This document shows positions 41,226 through 48,914 of a stretch of 64,000 nt of DNA, piece by piece. The first letter of the stretch is position 1; every line of letters starts with the position of its first letter. A program made the position numbers and the translations under genes. Origin of the DNA: Saprospira grandis DSM 2844 (GTDB taxonomy: Bacteria; Bacteroidota; Bacteroidia; Chitinophagales; Saprospiraceae); contig NZ_JH719942.1 in NCBI RefSeq assembly GCF_000275825.1, forward strand, positions 3,726,614 to 3,790,613, in the 5' to 3' direction. A model generated the notes under the pieces. That model ran no database searches, was not told the origin of the DNA, and worked only from the letters and a program-made list of their open reading frames with translations.

Positions 41226-43091
41226 ATGGAACTACACATAATAAGTACAGTAGGTGTTTCTCTGTTTACGAATTTAATTAAATTTAAGAGTTTAGTTAAA
41301 GAAAGTAATAGTGGGGAATTTGAAAAATGTCTTAATAAGATAACTTGTTATAGAGATAATGAAAAAACTAAGTTGAAAAGATGGAGTCAATATGTAGAAA
41401 CCCCTTTAAAGGAGATAGGCTGGCTTAAAACTTATAGCAAGGAAGTCATAGAAGGAATAAAGGCTAAAAATTGGAAGAAAAGCAATAAAGTCAATACGGA
41501 TGCATCCGCAGAAATTCAGTCTATCATCAAAATCATTGAAGAGACTAAGCTTGAAAAGGGGGCTAAAGTAAAGTTGTACTTTGTTGCAACAGATACAGCA
41601 GAAGGTTGTTCTGCAGCTCGTATTGTAGCCCATTTTTTTAGTTCAGGCATTTATAAAGAAGGTGCAGCGGCTAAAGAAGTAGAGATAGAAGTAGTTGGTT
41701 GTAAGCTGTTGGAAGAAAATCTAAAAATTGCTGATAGAATAAAGGAAATGAGAAACTACCTGTCAGCAGATTATCAGTCTGAGATAGACGATCAAGCTTT
41801 TGCTGTGGCTGGTTTACAGGTGAAAAACCTAAAAGAATTTCAAGAAAAAGGGCTTTATAATTTGCTGGAAGTTATTGGTATTTTGAGTGAGCAAGCTTCA
41901 TCGAAAAAAGACCAGCTAGTCCTAAATATTTCTGGGGGCTATAAAGCAATGATTCCAGTAATGACTGTTTTTGCACAGATTTTATCTGTTCCCATTAAGT
42001 ATATTTATGAGGAAAGTGATGAACTCTTTACCCTAGAGCAGTTTCCGATTGATTATGATTGGGATTTGATTATGGAGTACTCTCATTTTATTAAAGAATT
42101 TAATGCATTAACGAAAGCTATACAGTTAAAAGAAGAGGACCAAATAAAAGAATGTACTGAAGAAGAGAAAGAAACAAAGGAAGTTATAAGTTTGAAGGAG
42201 ATGAGGGTTAGGTCATCTGAAAAATTAAAAACAAGATTTATTGTTAGAGCAGTAGATGGTGAATATCAACTCACTTATTTAGGCAAATACTTGAAAAAGT
42301 ATTTAAGCAATGATAAAGGATTTTATAAAGCAGATATATTAGGAAAAATTGCAGAACATTTGATAGGGGCTTATTTTAATAAAAAAACTAAACCTGATAA
42401 AGAACATCAGTACACGATCCTAAATCCAACTCCATTTTTTGAAGAGTACAATTTTTTATGGGATAAAGAAAGAGATATATTAAGTCTTTACAGTGATAAG
42501 GATAAAGAAACCTTATCTACTACTGAAAAGAATATTTGTAGATCTGTAAATGATGTAGATTTGGAGCTGATTAGATGTACGGGTAATGAGGAGGCTGAGT
42601 GGTGTCTCTCAGAAATAAAAACTATTCAGGCCTTTCAAAATGCTCTGTCTGAAAAGAACTTTAATAAGACAAAGTCACAGTATAAAGCGAGGATTTTAAC
42701 ACAGATAGGGCTTTGGGAGAAAAAATTGAAGACTGCGAGCTTTAATTTACCTGTTAATGATAAAAAATGGGGTAGAGTAAGTTCTTTGGGTTTTAGGATT
42801 GTTTTTTTAGACTTTAAGTTTAAAGAATTTACTTTATATAGTTTTCCATTTGTGAAAAAAGGAGTTGATGAAAAAGCAAAGGGGATTGTCGAGTATTTGA
42901 GTACTGATGAACAAATTCAAAAAGAGTTGGAAAGATTAAATATTTCTTTATCTATTGATGTTTGGATGTGTGTTTCTAAAGTGGAAAAGGGTAGTGATGG
43001 AAAACTTAAATGGGCTGAGGCTCTTCTAAATCCAGGAAAAGGGATTCAGTGGAAGTTAATACAAGAAAGTTTTGTGAAAAATCTAAAATAA
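41226..43091 (+). CDS. CARF-domain effector with PD-(D/E)XK nuclease domain (Card1/Can2-like)
   Basis: 621 residues. The N-terminal CARF domain (about 1-290) has the ligand-loop start IISTVGVSLFTNL and the second motif LVLNISGGYKAMIPVMTVFAQ, then IKYIYEESDELFTLEQFPIDYDWD, as in Csx1/Card1 families. A charged linker with a possible winged helix (about 310-370, ending YQLTYLGKYLKKYL) follows. The C-terminal domain has a PD-(D/E)XK nuclease arrangement: Glu377 in GKIAEHLIGAYF, Asp445 in VNDVDLELIR, then Glu463-Ile-Lys465 in WCLSEIKT, and a helix with KSQYKARILTQIGLWE. Expected to be activated by cyclic oligoadenylate from Cmr2 and to cut nucleic acid. Considerably longer than Card1 (about 370). 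It sits inside the operon between cmr3 and cmr4. Confidence 0.78.
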   Translation: MELHIISTVGVSLFTNLIKFKSLVKESNSGEFEKCLNKITCYRDNEKTKLKRWSQYVETPLKEIGWLKTYSKEVIEGIKAKNWKKSNKVNTDASAEIQSIIKIIEETKLEKGAKVKLYFVATDTAEGCSAARIVAHFFSSGIYKEGAAAKEVEIEVVGCKLLEENLKIADRIKEMRNYLSADYQSEIDDQAFAVAGLQVKNLKEFQEKGLYNLLEVIGILSEQASSKKDQLVLNISGGYKAMIPVMTVFAQILSVPIKYIYEESDELFTLEQFPIDYDWDLIMEYSHFIKEFNALTKAIQLKEEDQIKECTEEEKETKEVISLKEMRVRSSEKLKTRFIVRAVDGEYQLTYLGKYLKKYLSNDKGFYKADILGKIAEHLIGAYFNKKTKPDKEHQYTILNPTPFFEEYNFLWDKERDILSLYSDKDKETLSTTEKNICRSVNDVDLELIRCTGNEEAEWCLSEIKTIQAFQNALSEKNFNKTKSQYKARILTQIGLWEKKLKTASFNLPVNDKKWGRVSSLGFRIVFLDFKFKEFTLYSFPFVKKGVDEKAKGIVEYLSTDEQIQKELERLNISLSIDVWMCVSKVEKGSDGKLKWAEALLNPGKGIQWKLIQESFVKNLK

Positions 43092-43103
43092 AACAATAAC
43101 ACT

Positions 43104-43970
43104 ATGTTTACAGAAAATAAAATTTTATTCCTACAGGCCAAAAGCCCTGTACATGCGGGATCAGGAAATGATTTAGGCTATATTGATTTACCCATTCAGC
43201 GAGAGAAGCATACGGGTTATCCCAAAGTGGAGGCTTCTTCTTTGAAGGGAGCTATGCGTGAGCGTCTAGAAAGTGTAGGTGAAAAAGTAGATAAGATAAT
43301 GGGCTCTAAAAATAGTGGAGAGCATGCTGCAGCAATGGCATTATCTGATGTTCGACTATTATTTTTTCCTGTGAAATCACTAAAGGGAACCTTTGCATGG
43401 GTAACTTGCCCTGCTGTTTTAGAGGGCTTTAAAGATGCTTTTGAACTTTGTGGTGGAACTAGCACTAATATAGCTTTTCCTCGTTTTGAGGATGAACAAA
43501 AGGTTTACTGCGGGGACGATTGTGAGCTTTTTGTAAAAAATACTAATCTAGTTTTGGAAGATTATAGCTATACAGCAGAAAAACGAACAGAGGTTACTGC
43601 TTTTGCTAAAAAGCTAGGAACTATTTTGTCTATCGAAAATTTAGCTAAAAAGCTATTGATTGTACCAGATGATGAGTTCAAAGATATTGTAGAACTACAT
43701 ACAGAAGTAATTACTCGTAATAAAATATCTGAGAAAGGAACAGCTGAAAACCTCTTTAATGAAGAATTTTTGCCTGCAGAAAGTATTTTATACAATATGT
43801 GTTTTGCTCGAAAAGATTTTAAAGATAAAGAAAGTTCGGCAGTTGATATTATGAATAGGTTTGAGAAGTTCTTTTTAGGAGATGATGCTCCTCTGAAATA
43901 TTTTCAGATTGGCGGAGATGCTAGTTTAGGTAAGGGAATTGTCAAAGCAACTATTTACTCAGCACAATAA
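43104..43970 (+). CDS. cmr4: Cmr4 (Cas7 backbone, target-RNA cleaving subunit)
   Basis: 288 residues. LFLQAKSPVHAGSGNDLGYIDLPIQRE at the N-terminus (shown in part) contains the acidic residue of the thumb loop, Asp28 in GYIDLPIQ, at the position of the catalytic Asp known from Cmr4 proteins. Then YPKVEASSLKGAMRE, ALSDVRLLFFPVKSLKGTFAWVTCP and the final glycine-rich loop FQIGGDASLGKGIVKA. Multiple copies form the complex backbone and cut target RNA at 6-nt intervals (family knowledge). The active-site Asp is present, so RNA cleavage should occur. Confidence 0.94.
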   Translation: MFTENKILFLQAKSPVHAGSGNDLGYIDLPIQREKHTGYPKVEASSLKGAMRERLESVGEKVDKIMGSKNSGEHAAAMALSDVRLLFFPVKSLKGTFAWVTCPAVLEGFKDAFELCGGTSTNIAFPRFEDEQKVYCGDDCELFVKNTNLVLEDYSYTAEKRTEVTAFAKKLGTILSIENLAKKLLIVPDDEFKDIVELHTEVITRNKISEKGTAENLFNEEFLPAESILYNMCFARKDFKDKESSAVDIMNRFEKFFLGDDAPLKYFQIGGDASLGKGIVKATIYSAQ

Positions 43971-43982
43971 ATAAGAAGAACT

Positions 43983-44411
43983 ATGTCAACAATGCGAAAT
44001 ACAGATCAGGAATTGGCTGCTTATGCCTTAAAATGTGTAAATGCATTAGGAAATAAGCAAGGAAAATATGCCAGCTATGTTAAGTCGTTTTCTATGATGA
44101 TACATAATTCTGGTTTACGTGCAGCCATGGCTTTTGCTGCACATAAGTCTAAACAGTCTTCGACTACTAGTGGTCCTTCTGGAGATGCTGCTGCTTGGGG
44201 AGATTTGTTTAAAAGTATAACGAATTTTTGGAAGACTGAAAGCAAAATCCTAAACAACAAATTTACCCTTATACATTTTACTGGTTCCGTATGGAAAAAA
44301 AATGTGGTGGAGGCTTTAATCGAAATGGATAATGCTGAATATCGTCAAGCACAAAGAGAAGCCTTGAAATTACTGGCTTGGTTGAAGAATCTTTTACCTG
44401 AAGACGCTTAA
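43983..44411 (+). CDS. cmr5: Cmr5 small subunit
   Basis: 142 residues, all-helical: DQELAAYALKCVNALGNKQGKYASYVKSFSMMIHNSGLRAAMAFAAHK matches Cmr5 helices 1-3 (shown for orientation in parts: AAYALKCVNAL, YVKSFSMMIHNSGLRAAMAF). A Ser/Gly-rich loop (QSSTTSGPSGDAAAWG) is followed by a last helix EYRQAQREALKLLAWLKNLLP. It stacks along the Cmr4 filament. Position between cmr4 and cmr6, with 12-bp gaps on both sides, is the standard order. Confidence 0.9.
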   Translation: MSTMRNTDQELAAYALKCVNALGNKQGKYASYVKSFSMMIHNSGLRAAMAFAAHKSKQSSTTSGPSGDAAAWGDLFKSITNFWKTESKILNNKFTLIHFTGSVWKKNVVEALIEMDNAEYRQAQREALKLLAWLKNLLPEDA

Positions 44412-44423
44412 AATAAATGACTT

Positions 44424-45224
44424 ATGAGTATTTCATTCTTTAAAGACCGGCGTTTACCAATAGCCCAAAATGGGCTAGAACATAAGGTGACAGAATTAAA
44501 TTTTTCCTTATTATATTATCATTATCCATATTGGGACTCAAATAATGGCTTCCAGTTTTTTTGGGGCGGTAAAGATGAACCAAAAAAACTTTTTGGGTAT
44601 GCTATGAGGTCTAATACAGATCAGAATGCTTTTTTCCCTTCTGATAAGTTGAAAGATCTTGTAAAAGATCAAAAAGACGTAGTAGAGGGATTATTTCCTA
44701 GCTCTAGTACTTGTTTTGATTTAGAGGTAGATGGGAGCATGGCTATTGGTCTGGGAATATCTTCTGTTTATGAGACAGGAATTTGTCTGCACCATACTTA
44801 TGCCGTACCTTATATTCCTGCAACAGCCATAAAAGCAGTTTTTAGACGCTATTTGGAAGATGAAGGATATGAATCTTTAGTGAGTAGTTGGTTGGGGTTT
44901 TCTGACGAAGAGACAAAAAATGCTGCTAAGGGAAAAATTACTTTTTTCGATGCTTTTCCTACTGCAGTTGAACTAGCTCCAGATATAATTAACAGCCATT
45001 ATCCTAAATGGTATAGTGATGGTAAAACTCCACCAGCAGATTGGCAAAGCCCTGTTCCCGTATTTTTTATGAGTCTAAAAAATGCAAAATTTCAGTTTGC
45101 TTTTGCTTTAAAAGAGGCTTCTAAAGAAGATTTAGAAGAAATAAAAACTAAACTCACCCAAGCCCTCCAAAACCACGGCCTAGGCGCCAAAACCGCAGTA
45201 GGCTACGGCTTTTTTGAAGAATAA
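44424..45224 (+). CDS. cmr6: Cmr6 (Cas7-group RAMP), last gene of the operon
   Basis: 266 residues. FDLEVDGSMAIGLGISSVYE and GICLHHTYAVPYIPATAIKAVFRRYL are the Cmr6 RAMP motifs; KITFFDAFPTAVELAPDIINSHYPKWY and a final GLGAKTAVGYGFFEE glycine-rich loop complete the fold. It joins the Cmr4 filament to Cmr1. With two Cmr1 types in the operon, this subunit would be the common docking point. A strong terminator follows 33 bases downstream. Confidence 0.92.
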   Translation: MSISFFKDRRLPIAQNGLEHKVTELNFSLLYYHYPYWDSNNGFQFFWGGKDEPKKLFGYAMRSNTDQNAFFPSDKLKDLVKDQKDVVEGLFPSSSTCFDLEVDGSMAIGLGISSVYETGICLHHTYAVPYIPATAIKAVFRRYLEDEGYESLVSSWLGFSDEETKNAAKGKITFFDAFPTAVELAPDIINSHYPKWYSDGKTPPADWQSPVPVFFMSLKNAKFQFAFALKEASKEDLEEIKTKLTQALQNHGLGAKTAVGYGFFEE

Positions 45225-45257
45225 AAGGGCTTTTTCAAATAACCCCTTTCAAATACC

Positions 45258-45289
45258 ACGGCAGAAAAATCACTCAGGTTTTTCTGCCG
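45258..45289 (+). terminator. Rho-independent terminator of the type III-B operon
   Basis: Perfect 12-bp stem ACGGCAGAAAAA / TTTTTCTGCCGT, short loop, nine T. The 45290-45448 stretch beyond it has no gene; a TAGGTTTG (45430-45437) just before the next ATG is a possible -7 box. Confidence 0.9.
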
Positions 45290-45448
45290 TTTTTTTTTAC
45301 CCTAAAAAATGGACGCCTAGATAAAAACAAGGGCTAAAATTTTTTTCGTAAAAAGGCCCTGATGCAAACCAAAAAAGCCCACCCCATAATTTTTGGACAG
45401 GCAGCTTAAGTTTTTACCGAAAATTATAGTAGGTTTGCAAAAAAAAAT

Positions 45449-46306
45449 ATGAAGATATATAAGGATATCGTCCAAATTAGAGAAGCACTACTTGATGGCA
45501 GTTTTTTTAATCCAGAGAAGTTAGTCGCCGATAGTGTAGAAGATGTAATAGCAGCGGGAGCAATACTAGCCGCGCTCCCTGAGATTGGGGAAGGTGTAAC
45601 AGAAGAGGGCTTGATCCTGCTACAAAAAGCTTTGCGTTTAGATCCAAATAATCCAAAGGTTTATATGAAGCTTGGAGAATATGAGAAGCGAGCCGACGCA
45701 AGAGTTTATTATTGGAATAGGCTAGCTAGCTCAAAATATGAAAGAGCAATTAAGACTCATTTAGCAGAGAGTGGTCAGGATGTCTGGGAGGATGAAGATG
45801 CACGTGCTTATTTAAAGACAAAGGCCGAATATGCAAAGGATTTACTAAAGGAAGACTATGCTGATGCTGCGATATTAGAATATCGAAAAATATTGGAACT
45901 TGACCCCAAAGATCATTTAAATCTAAAAGTTTTTTATGGAATCCTCCTGTTGGAATTTGAAGAGGAGGAGGCTTTTGAGGAGTTGTTGCAGATGTATAAA
46001 GGACAAGAGGTTGAAGCAGGATTCTTGTTTAATCATGCCCTCTATTTGTTTAAAAAAGAAAAAGGACGTAGCCCAAAAGCAAATAGTCTATTATTAAAAG
46101 CCGATGGGTTGAATCCATTGATTACTATATATCTAATGAATGCTAAATTATCGCTTAGTTGGGAAGATATGCAAGCTAACGGTATTCCTGCTCTGGATGA
46201 GGAAGCGCAGTCTTATGTCAGTACGGCAAGATATCTATGGAAGGAGACAAAAGGAACCCAAAGATGGCTGCATAATCTTCACCGCAGAATAGTCACAGGG
46301 AAGTAG
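45449..46306 (+). CDS. TPR-like helical protein
   Basis: 285 residues. TPR-type units are seen at GLILLQKALRLDPNNPKVYMKLGEYEK (about residues 57-80) and ADAAILEYRKILELDPKDHLNLKVFYGILLLEFEEEEAF (about 140-175), with charged helices elsewhere. No signal peptide. The N-terminal segment (DSVEDVIAAGAILAALPEIGEGVTEEGLI) is an additional helix pair. It is AT-rich like the CRISPR operon but lies beyond the operon terminator, so co-transcription is not expected. It may be an accessory gene of the same island; function unknown. Confidence 0.65.
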   Translation: MKIYKDIVQIREALLDGSFFNPEKLVADSVEDVIAAGAILAALPEIGEGVTEEGLILLQKALRLDPNNPKVYMKLGEYEKRADARVYYWNRLASSKYERAIKTHLAESGQDVWEDEDARAYLKTKAEYAKDLLKEDYADAAILEYRKILELDPKDHLNLKVFYGILLLEFEEEEAFEELLQMYKGQEVEAGFLFNHALYLFKKEKGRSPKANSLLLKADGLNPLITIYLMNAKLSLSWEDMQANGIPALDEEAQSYVSTARYLWKETKGTQRWLHNLHRRIVTGK

Positions 46307-46444
46307 TTTCCCCCCTTTCAAATAGCGGCTTTCAATTAGCGGTTGGGCTAAAAAACAATAGAACTTTTTTCTGCGGTGAAAAAACTAATGGATCCAAAAC
46401 CATTAAGAAAAACAACAACCGATCAAGCACAACCGCCAAGAAAA

Positions 46445-46477
46445 ATCCCCTCGCATGAGGGGATGACAATTTTTTTC
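46445..46477 (+). terminator. Possible terminator of the TPR-like gene
   Basis: TCCCCTC GCAT GAGGGGA hairpin followed, after four bases, by seven T; it lies 140 bp after the stop codon. Confidence 0.4.
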
Positions 46478-46480
46478 TTA

Positions 46481-46785
46481 GCCTAGGGCCTTGGCCCTAG
46501 GGTTCCTATGAAATTTATGGGGCAGAAATAAAACAAGTCCAAAAATTTCTCTTGGGTAAAAAGCTAGCCTAATGGCGATGAATGGATTTTTTTCCACAAT
46601 TTTTTCTTCGATCTTTCATGGGCCAATGGTTTTAACCCACTGCTCTAGAAATCCTAAAGAAAAATAATCTGCTCCAACCGCCGAAGAAAAAAAATGCCTT
46701 TGTTCAAAGCGGCGGAGGATTTTAATCCTCCCCGCACTATAGATGTAGAATAGATTTGTTGTATGGCTGTAGGTTTCAACCTACA
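46481..46785. repeat. Composite intergenic repeat with several palindromes
   Basis: Contains GCCTAGGGCCTTGGCCCTAG-GG with the downstream TATGAAATTTATGGGG (46481-46522) and, after about 150 bp, AAAGCGGCGGAGGATTTTAA-TCCTCC and CCGCACTATAGATG (46706-46746). Both parts recur in the same order at 63768-63902 but with only about 60 bp between them. Other hairpins: a GGTTTTAACC centre near 46628 and GCTGTAGGTTTCAACCTACA-GC at 46766-46787. No gene in this stretch. Confidence 0.6.
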
Positions 46786-46789
46786 GCTA

Positions 46790-46932
46790 TGGCCGAAGGC
46801 CAAACGGCTGAGGGATAGAAAGCAGTGGCCGCAGGCCAGACCAAGCAAAAAACTTGTTTTTTTTGCGCAGGGCCGAGCAGACCTGCGAGCTGCGCCATAG
46901 CCCGACCCGAGCCAAAGGCGAGGGGCAGCCCC
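46790..46932 (-). repeat. GC-rich intergenic mosaic repeat, type A, reverse
   Basis: On the minus strand starts GGGGCTGCCCC, GGGTCGGGCTATGGCGCAGC, core GCTCGCAGGTCTGCTCGGCCC, an AAAAACTTG/CAAGTTTTT-like hairpin arm, GGTCTGGCCTGCGGCCAC and ATCCCTCAGCC. Ends in GGCCTTCGGCC. Confidence 0.85.
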
Positions 46933-46983
46933 AAAAAAAACCGTCAGAAAATGAAAAAGTAGTATCTTCCCAAAAAAAGCGCT

Positions 46984-47496
46984 ATGAAATGGACCTCTTT
47001 ATTTTTTTTGCTTCTACTTTTGTCGGCCTGCCAGCCTTTGTCTACAGAAACAAGCTCGATAAAAAGCCCGGTTTGGGAGGAGCAAACGGCTGCCCAGCAA
47101 TTATTGACGCCCATCAAAGGAGAGGAGAAAAAAAGTTACCTTTCTGTTTATCCCGCCGTTTTTTCACTGCATGAGGGCCGCCAACATCAATTGACCGTGA
47201 CCTTGAGTTTGCGCAACCGCTCGCCCAAAGATAGTTTGTACATTTCTCAACTCGATTATTATAATGGAGAGGGCGAATTATTGCGAAATTATTTGGAGCA
47301 GCCCATTTTTTTGCGCCCTTTGCAAACTCTCTCTTTAGTTTTGAACGAAAAAGATAAGGAAGGCGGAACGGGCGCTAGTTTTATTATCAACTGGCTGCAA
47401 GCAGCTGGACCAACGCCCATTTTTGAAGCCATTATGATTTCTACTTCGGGCCAACAAGGACTGTCTTTTCGGACCCAAGCCGAGCAAATTGATTAA
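46984..47496 (+). CDS. DUF3124-family lipoprotein
   Basis: 170 residues with a lipoprotein signal (SLFFLLLLLSAC, Cys16). The mature domain matches the DUF3124 pattern: LSVYPAVFSLHEGRQHQLTVTLSLRNRSPKDSLYISQLDYYNGEGELLRNYLEQPIFL (in parts: LTVTLSLRNRS, QLDYYNGEGELLRNYL), then EKDKEGGTGASFIINW and FEAIMISTSGQQGLSF. Domain of unknown function found in periplasmic or anchored proteins of many bacteria. A single gene with its own terminator. Confidence 0.85.
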   Translation: MKWTSLFFLLLLLSACQPLSTETSSIKSPVWEEQTAAQQLLTPIKGEEKKSYLSVYPAVFSLHEGRQHQLTVTLSLRNRSPKDSLYISQLDYYNGEGELLRNYLEQPIFLRPLQTLSLVLNEKDKEGGTGASFIINWLQAAGPTPIFEAIMISTSGQQGLSFRTQAEQID

Positions 47497-47514
47497 AATA
47501 GAAGCAAAAAATAA

Positions 47515-47549
47515 AAAGAGCGCAAAAACAATCCGTTTTTGCGCTCTTT
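47515..47549. terminator. Bidirectional terminator between converging genes
   Basis: Perfect 15-bp stem AAAGAGCGCAAAAAC / GTTTTTGCGCTCTTT with a 5-nt loop between the stop codons of the DUF3124 gene and the thioredoxin-fold gene. Confidence 0.9.
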
Positions 47550-47573
47550 GCTCTAGAACAAGAAAAAAATGGC

Positions 47574-48179
47574 TTAAACCAAATCGCTCAAGCAATCGAG
47601 CAGTTCTTTTTGCAAGCTCTGCGTTTTATCCTTGGCATACCAAAGCTGCATATCTTTGGCAAATTCTGCATAAGGCGGTTTTTCTTCCAAGGCTTTATAA
47701 TCGCGGACTTTTTGCTGGGCTTCTGCTGGCCGAGGCCCCCAATGGCCCAAAACAGTTTGCGTATCAGCATCAATCAGCAGCACTTTGGGAATCCCAATGC
47801 CGCCATCCGTTTTATAATCTTCCATCAAATCCAAATGCTCATCGCGCCAAAGCGTTTTCATTTGCCAATTGGGCTGTGTTTCTACCAATGTATAGATGGG
47901 CGGCAAATTTTGAGCGGCATCTCCGCACCAAGCCTCCGTAAGGACCAAAAAGAGCAAGTTTTTCTGGCTGTTTTTTGCCAATTCAAGCAGTTCGGGCCAA
48001 AGTTTTGTCGTTTTTTCCAAACGCTTCATGCGCTGCACATTCATTTTTGTAAAATGCAGATACATTTCAGAATGATTTTCGCCCGAGGTTTTTTCTTGGG
48101 CCAAAGCGGCTTCAATCCAAGGCAAATAATCGGCAAAGTCTTTTGCGGCAGCTATTTTTTTCGCCAAATCGTAAGACAT
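47574..48179 (-). CDS. Thioredoxin-fold protein with single-cysteine WCGDA site
   Basis: 201 residues from the ATG at 48179 (the TTG one codon upstream is not needed). The central domain has FLVLTEAWCGDAAQNLPPIYTLVE, in which the usual CxxC is CGDA, leaving one cysteine, then IGIPKVLLIDADTQTVLGHWGPRP with the cis-Pro. This fits the thioredoxin-like family typical of Bacteroidota and Firmicutes (Thioredoxin_9 type) that act through bacillithiol-like or monothiol chemistry. No signal peptide, so cytoplasmic. Downstream of rimM on the same strand (11-bp gap) and probably co-transcribed. Confidence 0.8.
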   Translation of the reverse strand: MSYDLAKKIAAAKDFADYLPWIEAALAQEKTSGENHSEMYLHFTKMNVQRMKRLEKTTKLWPELLELAKNSQKNLLFLVLTEAWCGDAAQNLPPIYTLVETQPNWQMKTLWRDEHLDLMEDYKTDGGIGIPKVLLIDADTQTVLGHWGPRPAEAQQKVRDYKALEEKPPYAEFAKDMQLWYAKDKTQSLQKELLDCLSDLV

Positions 48180-48190
48180 CAATAGTTGTT

Positions 48191-48706
48191 TTAAAGGTCC
48201 AATAATCCTTCTGGAAGCTGCATGATAATTTGCTTTTTGGCTTCCAAAATTTCTACAATCAGATCCTCATGAAGGGGGATGAGTACCTCTTTTTCTTCAA
48301 TATTCAATACGGCCATTTCTTGCTGAGGCAGCTCAATTAAGTCGATAATTTCGCCCAAATCGCCCAGTTCCTCATCAAGGAGATGAAAACCGATCAAAAA
48401 GTCAAAAGCAAGGCCCGAAATTGGGGCAGCTCCTTCCAAAAGGTCTTTTTCTCTGAGGTAAAGCATTTTTCGGCTCCATTGTTCAGCCTGATTGCGGTCA
48501 TCAATGCCTTCTAGCTTGATAATCCAAGTTTTTCCGCTCTCCAATTCTTCTAAAAAAAACGGAATTTTTTGGCCCTGATGCTCAATAAAAACGGCTGCAG
48601 CAGCCTCTAAACTAGGGACATATCCCTCTTCTAGCTGCGCTTTTAGCGCGCCTTTAATATGGTGTGGTTTGAGCGTTTTGCCCAATTCTACAAATCCTGC
48701 TGACAT
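48191..48706 (-). CDS. rimM: RimM, 16S rRNA maturation factor
   Basis: 171 residues. N-terminal beta-barrel start FVELGKTLKPHHIKGALKAQ (the family G-K-x-x-x-x-H-G-x-x-G motif is here GKTLKPHHIKG), EGIDDRNQAEQWSRKMLYL and a C-terminal PRC-barrel FDFLIGFHLLDEELGDLGEIIDLIELPQQEMAVL, then VLIPLHEDLIVEIL. It binds S19 during 30S assembly. The usual rpsP-rimM-trmD-rplS cluster is broken here: its only strand neighbour is the thioredoxin-fold gene. Confidence 0.9.
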   Translation of the reverse strand: MSAGFVELGKTLKPHHIKGALKAQLEEGYVPSLEAAAAVFIEHQGQKIPFFLEELESGKTWIIKLEGIDDRNQAEQWSRKMLYLREKDLLEGAAPISGLAFDFLIGFHLLDEELGDLGEIIDLIELPQQEMAVLNIEEKEVLIPLHEDLIVEILEAKKQIIMQLPEGLLDL

Positions 48707-48746
48707 CTTTAATTTTAAGGATATTTAACAACTGAGGTCTTTTTTT

Positions 48747-48902
48747 GGGGCTTCCCCTGCGGCCTTCGGCCTTGGGTCGGGCTCTGTCGTGGCTCGCTGC
48801 TCGCTCGGCCCTTCGCAAAAAAACAAGTTTTTTGCTCGGTCTGGCCTTCGGCCACCACTATCCATCCCTAAGCCGTTTTGGCCCTTTGGGCCAATTGGGC
48901 CG
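48747..48902 (+). repeat. GC-rich intergenic mosaic repeat, type A, forward
   Basis: Starts GGGGCTTCCCC (one change from the usual), GGGTCGGGCTCTGTCGTGGC, core GCTCGCTGCTCGCTCGGCCC, a CAAAAAAACAAGTTTTTTG hairpin, GGTCTGGCCTTCGGCCACC, TCCATCCCTAAGCC and a terminal GGCCC..GGGCC hairpin. Lies between rimM and uppS. Confidence 0.85.
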
Positions 48903-48914
48903 AGCCCTTTTGTT

